Origin: Ciona intestinalis
Taxonomy: Eukaryota; Chordata; Ascidiacea; Phlebobranchia; Cionidae
Direction of reading: 5' to 3'
Assembly (NCBI RefSeq): GCF_000224145.3
Contig: NC_020179.2
Coordinates: 1,885,612-1,949,611, forward strand
Length of the DNA: 64,000 nt
Program-made: the position numbers and the translations under genes
In this document: positions 31,533 through 42,122 of the stretch, piece after piece
How positions within the stretch are numbered: position 1 is the first letter of the stretch
How the letters are laid out: the number at the start of each line of letters is the position of its first letter
Notes under the pieces: generated by a model
Database searches by the model: none
What the model saw: only the letters and a program-made list of their open reading frames with translations
Told to the model about the DNA's origin: nothing

Positions 31533-32326
31533 CAGCAATATATAAAGTTTGTTATGCCAGCCCAAATTTCGTTCTACAATAAATCTTTCGTTATCAGTGT
31601 TTTTGGTGGAATGTGTCTTCTTTATAACTGTGTTTCAATTATGATGCTACTTCATTTGTGTTTTGGGTGAGGAACATTTTGTTTTTACATTCTTTTATTT
31701 CATTCCATTTTACCTTCATTTTTTTACTTCGTTTCTAAACTGTTAAATAAAAACACACTGGGCAAATTTCTGAAGTTTTATTATGAAATGTGTAAAATTA
31801 GTTATGAAATATTCAATTGATTTATAACAAAATAAGTACAACATTGCATTTTTAAATGTCTGGTATTACCGAGTTACAAAGCCTTTATTTGTATTTAAAC
31901 TTTTGGCCGTCAAACTATTATGCGATTATCTGTTGACCTGATTTGGCCGTGAAGGGTGCAATTAATCCTTTATAAATGTTTTGCGTCTATAACCCACTGA
32001 GCAGTCGTCCTTAAATATAAAGAAACACCGCTTGCAGCCTTTCCTTTTGTCCGCACACGATCTGGAACAGGACTTAATTGCGAAGAAGGGACCCGATAAT
32101 AAATAGAGCCCAAATATAAATTGGAGAAAGCGCGCAAAGAGTAAATCCAAATCATTTCACAAGCAGCGGGAAAATTGCCGCTTCTATTTGAAGAGCGTAC
32201 GCGGTATCTGATTGGTTGGTAGGCCGTGACGTTTGCGTGAAAGAGACGAACGTTTTTTCCGGTCAGGTGACCGCTTTATTCGACGTTAGGCGTATTCGCA
32301 GCTAGAGGGAAAGAACAAAGATTGAA
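31533..32326. other. Spacer and H2A.Z promoter
   Basis: Begins with the polyadenylation signal of the preceding gene (31578-31583). The 200 bp before the H2A.Z ATG are more GC-rich, with gtgacgtttgcgtg and ggtcaggtgaccgc, as expected of a housekeeping promoter. No repeats of families A to C are present. Confidence 0.5.
31578..31583 (+). terminator. Polyadenylation signal
   Basis: AATAAA 46 bp after the stop of the cysteine-rich candidate gene. Confidence 0.6.
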
Positions 32327-33890
32327 ATGGTGAGTCTAGTTATCCACAAATTTAAGTGAAAATGGAAACCATCGGACGGAAAACTCACCATAATTAATTA
32401 GTTCTATTGGTGATGATTACCGGGATATGTTTTGTTTTGCGTAAAATTTTGTTTCTGCTGAATAATTTCGAAAACAAAAACAAGTAAACTGGTCGCCGCC
32501 CAGACAGCCGACGAGTGTTTGTTGAACTGCGCAAAGCCTCAATCTCTTATAGTGCGCAGGTCAGTAAAACTGTTTTTGTTGATGAACAGGCTGGAGGCAA
32601 AGCAGGCAAAGACTCTGGAAAGGCAAAAGCAAAGGCGATTTCTCGTTCAGCAAGAGCTGGATTACAGGTAAGATGCTTTTGTTAATTATTTTTGTAAATA
32701 CATTCACGAATGATGATTTTATTACCTTCAAAGTTCTATGAAAATAACTTGATTAAATTTTCCTAAACTCTGACGTGAGTGTTTAAAGTCGTTGTTGACA
32801 GGTCTTTCTTGATTTAAATATTGTAATTAATAAGAAATATGTCCACAGTTTCCTGTGGGAAGAATACACAGACATTTGAAGTCGAGAACCACTTCCCATG
32901 GACGTGTTGGTGCAACAGCTGCTGTTTACAGCGCAGCTATTCTGGAATACTTAACTGCTGAGGTAACTTAATATTCTATTTTTTGCGGAAAAACATCGGA
33001 ATTGTGTGATCGCTAAAAGCTACATTACAAATATCGTAAATTTACCCACAAAAAATGTAGTTTTAGCTATAAAATAAGAATAGTTTTCATTACTGCTATC
33101 CATGTTTCAATCCAAAACAACATAAGGTGTTAGTAAAAAATCTCCCCCCACACCTTATTTGCTAACCACTAACCCCCTAACCATCAACACCTAACCCCCT
33201 GACCATCAACACCTAACCCCCTAACCTAGGGGTTAGTAGTTAGCGAAAAAGGTGGAGGGGGGGAGATTCTTTCCTAGCACCCAACATACTCTAGGGGTTA
33301 GTAGTTAGCGAATAAGGTGGAGGGGGGGAGATTCTTTCCTAGCACCCAACATACTCCTGACTAAAATACTGTGTGTTTTAACAGGTACTTGAGTTGGCTG
33401 GAAATGCTAGTAAGGATTTGAAAGTGAAGAGAATCACGCCCCGCCACTTGCAACTTGCCATTCGTGGTGACGAGGAATTGGATTCTCTCATCAAAGCAAC
33501 TATTGCTGGAGGAGGTATATGCTTCATAACATTTGTATTAACGGCTAAAAGTTTTTAAACCGTTGTTGCTTTTTTTTGTTTACTGTTGTAAAAATCTAGT
33601 GACACAAAATGCATCATTTAATAATTTTAATTAATGGGTATATTTTTGTAGCTTTGTTGTGTAAGGTTTAACAATTCCTAGCAAACACTATGTATGGTGC
33701 ATATAGAGATTCTGGTTTGTGTCCAATATTGTAATCAACATAAACATGAAACAATAGCCACTCTTTGGATATATTTTAACGTTGATAGCCTTCTGCAAAC
33801 TAAGTTTAACTTCTATTTATCATTTTAGGTGTCATTCCCCATATTCACAAGTCGCTCATCGGAAAGAAAGGACAAACCAAAGCCCCTTGA
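32327..33890 (+). CDS. H2AZ: Histone H2A.Z, 5 exons
   Basis: Exons 32327-32329 (the ATG alone), 32590-32667, 32849-32962, 33385-33514 and 33829-33890 join to 128 residues, the normal H2A.Z length. H2A.Z replaces H2A in nucleosomes at promoters and is loaded by SWR1/SRCAP. The N-terminal tail [20 protein letters not shown], the fold region [11 protein letters not shown] and the variant-specific acidic-patch stretch [30 protein letters not shown] are all H2A.Z-type, not canonical H2A. Introns, a polyadenylated 3' UTR (AATAAA at 34340, about 450 bp after the stop) and no visible histone stem-loop fit a replication-independent histone. Only the initiator codon is in exon 1. Intron 3 holds a fold-back repeat. 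Confidence 0.97.
33112..33357. repeat. Fold-back repeat with duplicated arm in H2A.Z intron 3
   Basis: A left arm (33112-33176, containing aatctccccccacacctt and gctaaccactaacccc) is followed by about three 21-bp units of ctaaccccctgaccatcaaca type, then two 63-bp direct copies of the reverse-complement arm (aggggttagtagttagcg to agcacccaacatactc). The arms could form a hairpin of about 60 bp with one or the other right-hand copy. The CCCTAA-like units recall telomere repeats but are not in perfect arrays. Confidence 0.75.
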
Positions 33891-34339
33891 AGAGAAAGTT
33901 GCCCGCTATTGATGTAATTCTGAGTCTTATGTGTACAGTTAGAAATGAATTGACAATTGTTACCATTTAACAGACTGAGCATTGAATTCAATGCACTGCC
34001 ATTGTACAGAAAGGAATATGAATTTGTCCAGCGCGCGATTTGCGTTGTTTTTATACCTCCTTAAAAATAGTTAAAATATGCTAATTCGTTATTTTCGTTT
34101 TGGGCTTTTAATTTTATTACAAATTCTTTTGTTTAGCTACTCAATCTCATTAAGTGGTAGTGTGTAATTGTTACGCTGTATTGCACCAATACACCAGATA
34201 TTTTCTTTAAAAAGTTTTTCAGTAAAAAGTATACAGCCTTTTGGGCTTGTAATTTTTATATTTTTTTGCTAAAAACCTGGATTTGCATTTAACCTTGTAG
34301 CAGCATTTAGCTCTGTTTAGAGACATAGTGGATTTTTGA

Positions 34340-34345
34340 AATAAA
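34340..34345 (+). terminator. H2A.Z polyadenylation signal
   Basis: AATAAA about 450 bp after the H2A.Z stop. Confidence 0.6.
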
Positions 34346-34496
34346 CATTCAAACATATATTCAGCAGGAAGACTTTTTTGTTTGGTTAAAATACACTATG
34401 CTTACCTTATTTTTATAAACTGTCACTTTTATTGTACACAATACGGGCAGATAACCTCTGGCTTATAGGCATGAAACGAATCGGGTAATGCACTAC

Positions 34497-34502
34497 TTTA
34501 TT
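34497..34502 (-). terminator. SETD6 polyadenylation signal
   Basis: AATAAA on the minus strand 193 bp beyond the SETD6 stop. Confidence 0.5.
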
Positions 34503-34694
34503 CTTTAAGAAAGTTAAGTTCATATTTCCAAAATCACTCTATATCAACTAGCTTAAATGGCCAGTTTTACACAATGCCTGTGGTTCGAATGGTATAAAAA
34601 GCCATGTACAGTTGGTAGTTCAGTGAGGTACAGCTACGATGTATCATACAACTGACATAAAAATGTGAAACGGTACAGTATGAATAAAAATTTA

Positions 34695-37600
34695 TTATTG
34701 TATGCTTTTTAATAGCAGCTTGAGAATTGAGCACTGGGCAGTTATTAATTGGTAGCTTTTTTCAGCACGGGATTTGTTTAGATTGTCACTAAAATCACAA
34801 ACAAAAGATTTTGTTGTGTATTTTTTAAGGCAGCTTTGTATCACATTTGCAAGTAACTGCTTCTGATCTTTGTTTAACCGAATAGAAATGGATGCAAATG
34901 TGGCAACCTATGAGAAAACATTCGACATTTAAGTCAATTGTATTTTAATTTACACCCACTAAATAACATATAACTGGTAAACTGGCACGAGGTTTATTAA
35001 CAACCGTGTTATAACGACCGGCGATTTTAGGCCATGTGAGGACAAAGTAAGTTACATTCATTTATTCATACTTGTAGTTTTATAGTTTAAATATATTTTT
35101 GGTGTTTGCAGTTGGCTGGTTAATATAACAAAGACCTTTTATTAGTTTCTGCACATACTACCTGCATCTCATCTTCTTCTGATTCTTCATCCGAAGAGTC
35201 AGACTCCCAATCTTCATCCTTATCTTTAAACTCCATAAACTCTTCCTTCTTCATAAAAAGGACTTTAAATATTAATTTAAATTCGGATATCGTTAAAACT
35301 CCTTTCCAGCCTATGGTCAATTTGCTGTCATTGCCTAAGCCACCTGCAAAAAGACATTGTTTTTTTTTCTTATAAAAAGTATAACAAATTCTTTTAAATT
35401 TGAATGACCACAAATAGTTTTTTTTGCTGCAATTTACCAGTTTAACACTAGTAGTAATACTAACACAAAAGGTCAACCATTTTTGCCAAAACAGGAACTC
35501 TTACATTGCTCCAACCATTTGATTTTTGCTTCCAGTTCACCGCAATCATGTTGTGCTAGTTTAAAGACATCCTTAATAGGAATATCAACAGTATCATACA
35601 AGTTGTGTGGTTCAAATTCTACAAAGCCATACATCTGAAAAATAGTCACAAAAAGTTATTAATTAAATAAATAATGTGTTCCCATAAGTACAATAGGAAA
35701 TATCGCAATAAATGTGTTAAAACATGAAATGCTTTACGAAGGGTTATATATGTTATATATATCAATTGTCTACAAATTGCCTTTATTATTCCCACTCCGA
35801 GAGTTTATATCGTATGTGTGTTTACTACTTTTAACCAAAGTGCTTTATTGACTCCAATGGGTTTCAATATACCCATTAAAGGTTAAAGTTAATCATTGAT
35901 GATCTTTCAGGGTCACAGCTATTATTTAACGACTACTGCACAATCTGCACTATCAAATAAACACTACCTAAACATATGCAGAAGGTTTCATTCAATATGA
36001 GTAACAACTAAGACAAAATTTTAATAATTAAACATAAATGCCTCGTTTGTCTGCGCTTATTTTCTCCAATTAAATGTAAATATGTTTTTAGGTGTAAGCG
36101 TGTTTTAACAATCGTTGTTTTGTTGCTACATCCTGTCTTTTCGTTTAAAATATTTTTAAATTTTCCTTACCGTAATCGTAGAGACAAATAAAAGATATTA
36201 TTCTTATTTAAAATAAGATACATTCATATCTAACGTCATTTTAGACCACTTGCCCGAAGACCATTTGATTATGCACACTCAATTTGTAATGAATGAATGT
36301 AACTTACTTTATCCTCGCATAGCCGGAAAACGACAGTCGTTATCACACGGGTTTAACAACTCGTGCCAGCTTACGAGTAACCATGTATGTTACTTTGTAA
36401 CCACTACGCCACGGCGCCGGACTTACATTCATTCATTCATTCTACATTCATTCATTCAATTTGTATACTAAAAATAAAATTATAAATTTTGTTATAAATT
36501 TTTTTTTACTTGTAGTAGTTGCCAATTGGCCAGCTGGCCGTAAGTGTTAAAGATTTCCTGGCCAGCAGTGATATCACGTGTAGCAACCATTTTTAAAGCG
36601 TCAGGTTCAAACATCAATGTGCATTGTTCCTTGAGACATGGTTAAGTACATCAGCAACAGGTACCTAATAATAATAATAACTTTATTTGTCTCTTCGGTT
36701 ACAATAGCGAAGATTTAGAAATATTTTAAATGAAAAGACAGGATATAGCGACAAAAACAGCTGTTAAAACACGCTTACAGTTAAAAACATGTTTACAATC
36801 TTTCAGTGAATTATTAGCATTCTTGCAAAAACCGGAACTCAACAATTGAACATCAACGAGGTAAAACCAGAGTAGCTTATGTAAGTTTTTTTAAAAGTGT
36901 ATTTTTTTGCAATTTGAATGCTAATGGACATACAACACATTTTGCAAATGTTTGAGCAAAACTTTAAAATGTGACATAAGCTACTTTGGTTTACCTCGAC
37001 GATATGATGTATTGTCGGAAGTCAATCAATCCAAACTGCAATTGGAATAAGTTATATGATTGTGTCTATCATGCAACTGTTGCTCCATAAACTTTTTCTT
37101 TTATTTTCCCACTTTTTAACAGTGTTTCTAAATATGTTTTACAGTATTTTCCATCATGTAGGCGGCAATCTATAGTAAAGTTAATCAAAACTAATTTAGC
37201 TTTATAATACAGCCTGAATTATTTTAGTATTTTTTCTTGAAAGTAAGTAAACAAATGTAACTTTCTTTATCCTCGCGCCGCCGAAAAACGACAGTTGTTG
37301 TAACATTGGTGTTCATACACCTGGCGCCAGCATACGATTTACCATGTATGTTACTTTGTAGGTGATTATTTTGGGTTGGGGGATTTTTTATTTTTTATGT
37401 ATGACTGGTATTTTGGACAACCCATTAGTGACCACTAGCTCGGAGCAATTGCTGTTAAGTGTCTTGCCCAAAAACACATACGCCCACAATGGTAGCAGCA
37501 ACAAGCCTTGAACCCATTACCTCTGGGTTTGAGGCAGGTGCGCTAACCACTTCACCATGTGCTGGACAAGCAGATAACGAACTTTTAAGTGGCAGAATAC

Positions 37601-40600
37601 ACCATCACACCATATTGATAGATAAGTATTTTAATGACCATGATAGGAGGGGTACGTTCATCATCATCATCCACCGTTGGCTCAGTAAAACTGTAGGCCA
37701 TGACCACAGAAGCCTAAAATATAAAACAATTTTTTAGCATTCGTGCATTATTACTTTTACTCATCAAAAATAAAAACATTGAAAATAATTTAAAATCTTT
37801 ATAAATTTAAACCAAAAAAACATTATTTGGACAGCTTTACAGGATATAGTGACATAACAACAGTTGTTAAAACACATACGTATATACATTTAATTAATTG
37901 GAAGAAAATAGGCATTGTCGCTACACCTAGCAGACAAACAAGTCTTTTATGTTTAATTATTAAGCATGGTAGTAGTCATACAGATCCTTTTTCACCAAAG
38001 GTTTTTTTTTCGCACTTATCATAATTCTTAATTTTAGCATTTATTCTTTATTGATTGATATCAAATCAAAAAATAATAATAAAGAAATCAAATCAAAAAA
38101 TAATTTTTTTAAACTAAATTTTCAGATTTAAAACTGCATAATTAGTGTGCGCCGAAGCGTAGACGAGTGCCTTTTTCTTATTGTTATCTTCCATATAAAT
38201 TTGCGTCTCTCGTTTTTCTTCGCTCTTTTACTTTACCGCTCGCAATAAATCATTATGCAGCCACCACAATATGAATAATATTAACTTCTAACATTACCTA
38301 TAATTACTGCAAGATTACTGTTTATCCAAATTCACAAAAGCAAGCCTTTACAAGTCAACACATGGTACAGGAGTACAAAGCGTATTAACAAAAATTCTTT
38401 ACCCTTAACCCTCAAACGTCTTAAGTTTCATGATTGTTAATTAATACTATGCTAATTAGTTTATACCATGCTCTTGCATTAGATCTTTGATTTCTTGTTT
38501 TCAAATTTAACTTCTAATCAAAACAAAAGTGTGCTTAGAAACTAAAGACATGACCCAAAAAGTTTTTTTAGGCAGAAAATAATTTATAATATTTTAAAAA
38601 CTTTTATTTAAAGGTTATTCCAAACCATGTGTTTGTACAACTCGAGTGTATGCGTCTTCTCACTAAATCCAATGTCAGAATTTGATTTAATAAAAGGTAG
38701 AGCTTTCTCCTTATACTCATTCTCCATCATTGCAACATCATTTACAACCATTTCATTTAATCCAGAACCTACAAAAAGTTCAAATACATATGGATTACGA
38801 TTGTTTTTTTTTAGGTATTTTTTTAGACCAACAGTTTTAAAATAGATTTAATTTGAAACTTTCTGTGTGCTGTATACCAAATGTAAAAATGGACAACTAA
38901 TTTGTGACCACTATGTTAGAGCAATATAAGTTAAGTCACTTGCCCAAGAATTATAATGCAAGCGCATATACCACTAAGTCATGTCGCCGGACGCACAGTC
39001 CTGCAAACCAGAGGTAATGGGTTCAACGCCTGACTCTGCTACCGTTGTCGGCATATGTGTCCTTAGGCAAGACACTTACCGGCAATTGCTCCAATCCAGT
39101 GATCACTAATGGGTTGTCCAAATTATCAGCCCTACATAAAAAAATCCAAAAAAACAAGAATTGCCCACAAAGTAACATACTTGGTAACTCGTTGGCTGAC
39201 ACGATGTGTTAAATTTAGTACATACAAGAGATACACTGACATTTTAGATATACCCTACCAGAGCGCTGGGCCTATTCATAGCAAGTACCTTCAAGCATTT
39301 TTTCTCTGATATCTGGGTCCCAGTGTAATGGTTGGTCCATGCAAGATACTGGTGGCAAGAAATCCATATATGGTTTCCACCTTGAACTTGGTTTTGTGTG
39401 TTCGTACATCAAACATAGAATTATCTTCACCCAGCCACTGCCCCCATTTAAATTATCACAAGCATTTAATCTTTTAGAAATGCTGCAATTCTTTTCCCAT
39501 AACAACGAATCCCTGGTGGAATGAATGTTGCATTTTAATTTTGTTTAATATTCTTTATGCACACTTTTGTTTGTATTAGAAGTTTAACTTAATTAAAATA
39601 AATGGCTCGTTTGTCCGTTAGGTGTAGCGACCACGCTTATTTTCTTCCAACTAAATGTAAATATGTTTTTAACTGTAAGCGTGTTTTAACAACTGTTGTT
39701 TTGTCGCTATATCCTGTCTTTTCGTTTGAAACATTTATAAATCTTCGCTACTGTAATCAAAGAGGCAAATAAAAGTTATTATTCTTATTATTATTAAAAT
39801 AATTTAACATTAATGGTTCGTTTGTCTGCTTGGTGTAGCGGCCAAGTTTATTTTCTTCTAATTAAATGTTAATATGTTTTTAACTGTAAGCGTGTTTTAG
39901 CAAATGTTGTTTTGTTGCTATATCCTGACTTTCGGTTTAAATTTTTTTTAAATCTTTGCTACCGTAATTGAAGAGACAAATAAAGTTATTAATTACTTAA
40001 AGCACAAAAAATGATCTTTATGGGTATGTAGCATGTAATGAACATGAACCACCAGTCCACCAGCATACATAAATGGTTATCATGACTGTGAAATTAAACC
40101 GTTTTTTAACTTAAGGCCTATTTAAACATAAAATCTACAGTATAGATAACAACTTTACACTTTTCAATTTTGATAGCGAAGATTTACAAATATTTATTTT
40201 AAACGAAAGGACAAGATATAGTGACAAACAATAGTTTTTTAAACAAGCTCACAGATAAAACATACTTACAATTAATTAGAAGAAAATAAGCGTGGTCGCT
40301 ACACCTATAAATAGACATGTCGCATAAGCCATAAGGCCTATGGAATTTTCTGCTCGTTTATTACAATACGTATATGTTCACATAATGTAATACCTTGGTA
40401 CTGAGAATAGTAGTTCACCATTTGATATATCCTCTGAAGCCGATAGTCCAAATCTATGGCAGGAATTTCGTTCTGATATTTTAATTTTCTTAGACAACGC
40501 AAACTTTTCTTCAGCAAGCCATTGAAGAAAGGCATCAATACACGCAGAGGCTTTCGGCTGTTTCTCATCATCAGCAAAAATACGTTTTCGTTTCGATGGT

Positions 40601-40620
40601 GGTGTCTCATCTGTCATCAT
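34695..40620 (-). CDS. SETD6: SETD6 lysine methyltransferase, 8 exons, one 1-base frame break
   Basis: Exons in transcript order: 40394-40620, 39289-39512, 38626-38768, 37639-37713, 36510-36664, 35505-35634, 35162-35343, 34695-34907. SETD6 monomethylates non-histone nuclear targets such as RelA. The product follows human SETD6: [17 protein letters not shown], then [33 protein letters not shown], then [15 protein letters not shown] and [17 protein letters not shown] (SET active-site NH and TYG motifs), [18 protein letters not shown], and a C-terminal helical region ending LLLKSIQ. Exon 5 is 155 bp; phases before and after require 156, and the sequence near 36615 lacks one base where LMFEPD is expected. 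Without it the frame stops early. This is a sequencing slip or a real lesion. With one more base the product would be 449 residues (human 473). Exon 4 ends at a weak GTCATT donor. Confidence 0.88.
34965..35070 (+). repeat. Family B tail fragment
   Basis: Tail part (ggtaaactggcacgaggttt to gacaaagtaagttacattc) in the last SETD6 intron. Confidence 0.6.
36030..36204 (+). repeat. Family A repeat, full length
   Basis: Complete copy from acataaatgcctcgtttgtc to the ATT tail, in the SETD6 intron between exons 5 and 6. Confidence 0.8.
36288..36445 (-). repeat. Family B SINE, internally deleted
   Basis: Tail half and an isolated head end (ccactacgccacggcgccgg) remain; the body between them is missing. 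It lies about 65 bp from SETD6 exon 5. Confidence 0.65.
36665..36800 (-). repeat. Family A repeat adjoining SETD6 exon 5
   Basis: The ATT tail starts at the acceptor itself: the plus-strand order is exon end 36664, then ctaataataataataact. On the gene strand the repeat tail supplies the sequence ending attag at the 3' splice site. Confidence 0.75.
37246..37565 (-). repeat. Family B SINE, full length
   Basis: Complete copy with tail at the left and a good tRNA-like head at the right (cttgaacccattacctctgg). Confidence 0.75.
37838..37952 (-). repeat. Family A repeat, head half
   Basis: From caggatatagtgacataaca to the head, in the SETD6 intron between exons 3 and 4. Confidence 0.65.
38889..38991 (-). 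repeat. Family B SINE fragment, head-to-head with next copy
   Basis: Body and head in reverse orientation, ending atgtcgccgga where the next copy begins. Confidence 0.55.
38990..39210 (+). repeat. Family B SINE, forward
   Basis: Forward copy with a B-box-like gaggtaatgggttcaacgc, joined head-to-head to the preceding fragment. The tail is missing. Confidence 0.65.
39590..39793 (+). repeat. Family A repeat, full length, first of tandem pair
   Basis: Full forward copy in SETD6 intron 1 ending in attattcttattattatt. Confidence 0.8.
39801..39994 (+). repeat. Family A repeat, full length, second of tandem pair
   Basis: A second forward copy starts a few bases after the tail of the first. The copies differ at many sites, so this looks like insertion into the A-rich tail rather than recent duplication. 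Confidence 0.8.
40171..40306 (-). repeat. Family A repeat
   Basis: Reverse copy in SETD6 intron 1, about 90 bp from exon 1. Confidence 0.7.
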
Positions 40621-40920
40621 TTTGGCAACAAGAGTTTGCAAAGTTAGTATATGCGTATACGTTGGGAGTTTACAACGAAAGTGAGGTTTGGTGTTCAAGC
40701 ACAGCGTGTTTAATATACGGGGAATCCCCAAGGGAAAACTTTTTATATGAAATTGAAAGAATAAGTTTTTTAAAATAAGGAAACGCTTTTAAACTTTACA
40801 GCTTTAAAAGTACTACGTCCCTAGAGATATTGGAAATACTAGATATCTCTAGTAAGCAGCGTATGTTCATGTCGCGTCCTGAATGCGGTAAGATTGCGCT
40901 GGGCGTTCTTATAGTATGCT

Positions 40921-41048
40921 TGAGCATTGGAGCAATTGCTGTTAAACGTCTAGCCCAAGGACACATACGCCCACGATAGTACCCTCATCGCGTCATGAAC
41001 CCGAAAACTCTTGGCTGTAAGCGAGAGCGATAACCAGTTCGCCCGTGA
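40921..41048 (-). repeat. Family B SINE, diverged fragment
   Basis: Recognised by gagcaattgctgttaaacg and caaggacacatacgccc followed by a decayed head. Confidence 0.5.
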
Positions 41049-41086
41049 TATATTTGTTCCGACTGTTAATTTGGACCGAGCGCTAT

Positions 41087-41097
41087 TGCGCATGCGC
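41087..41097. promoter_or_regulatory. NRF1-type palindrome
   Basis: TGCGCATGCGC fits the NRF1 core (YGCGCAYGCGCR) and lies in a locally CpG-rich patch. It is about 470 bp upstream of the SETD6 ATG. Its role as a promoter element is inferred. Confidence 0.4.
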
Positions 41098-42122
41098 CGC
41101 AACGCTTTTTGTCTCGGGATTTTCTTCAGCAGTATGCGCAGTCCTTGCATGGGCAATATTTGTTTCGCCCGAAACAAATGTATCGCAACACCGGCGCCAG
41201 CCAATATGTTGTCCGTCGTCAAATACATTTCTTGGCGGCCACAGATTTTTTCCTTTAACACAATGCAAGAGAGCAGCATTCGAGGCGATAACTTTAATTT
41301 CAGTTAGTTTGTCAACGGAAATTGTAATATATTCATCATCACACAGCAACTGGAATATTAAATAAATACGAACATTCTGGGAGCCTTCGATAACCAATAC
41401 CAGACGAATGGTCTGTTTAAAAGCATTCGTCCAGTCGAAATGGGACAAAAAATACTTAACTTGTTCGCAAACGAAGTACAGCAAGCAGCACAGCATCTGT
41501 ACATATACGGCAATACAACAGCAAGTAGCTCTAGCAGAACTACCTCTAACGGTTCCTTTGTAAAACTTTAAAGAGTGATCTAGGGAAAAGCTACAGTAAA
41601 AGTTTGCCAGTGTACCAACGTTAATATACGTTCTGCTACTTTGGGGACATGCTATAATATTTAGAACACTTGGTAAAAATTCTAAAAATGCAAAAAAAAA
41701 CGAATTTTGAACGCCTTTTCAGAACTTTGACACGCAAGACAACGCTATGTAATGTACAAGCTATTTCGAAAATCAATTGCAAAATAAATATGTCGACATA
41801 TTGGGCCAAAACATGGAAATGCAATTGAAAAGTATGATTATAACTTTTACATACCTTCATTAAGATATGATTGGCTATATATCATTTAATTTAGTCGTAC
41901 TTTTACAGTTCTTCCTTTAGAAAAAGGACTAAAACAACTGCAATGTATATATAATAGACAATGCAGTTCAGCTACGAAGTACACAACATATTGCAAGTAA
42001 AATCTGTTTAAATAAGTCTTTTTATAGATTTCCACCTTGTTTTGGCAATACATGCTTGATTAGTGGGTGAAGTGAAATGTTTTTATCCAAATTAAGTTTT
42101 GCTACAGCATAAGTTGTGTGAA

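Larger units (their letters stand above)
33891..34694. other. H2A.Z 3' UTR and convergent spacer
   Basis: The H2A.Z 3' UTR ends near AATAAA at 34340-34345. On the other strand a TTTATT at 34497-34502 gives the SETD6 AATAAA, about 190 bp past its stop. The two genes are convergent with about 150 bp between signals. Confidence 0.6.
40621..42122. other. Spacer between SETD6 start and SEC24 end
   Basis: This 1.5-kb spacer should hold the SETD6 promoter and the SEC24 3' UTR. It has a diverged family B fragment (40921-41048), a GC-richer patch near 41080-41230 with an NRF1-like palindrome, and overlapping open frames on both strands up to about 137 codons that I could not link to any protein family. 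Confidence 0.5.

Noticed and set aside
40621-40731. An earlier in-frame ATG for SETD6
   Set aside because: The frame extends upstream for 37 codons, but the added residues have no counterpart in SETD6 and the tandem ATGs at 40615-40620 give the expected start.
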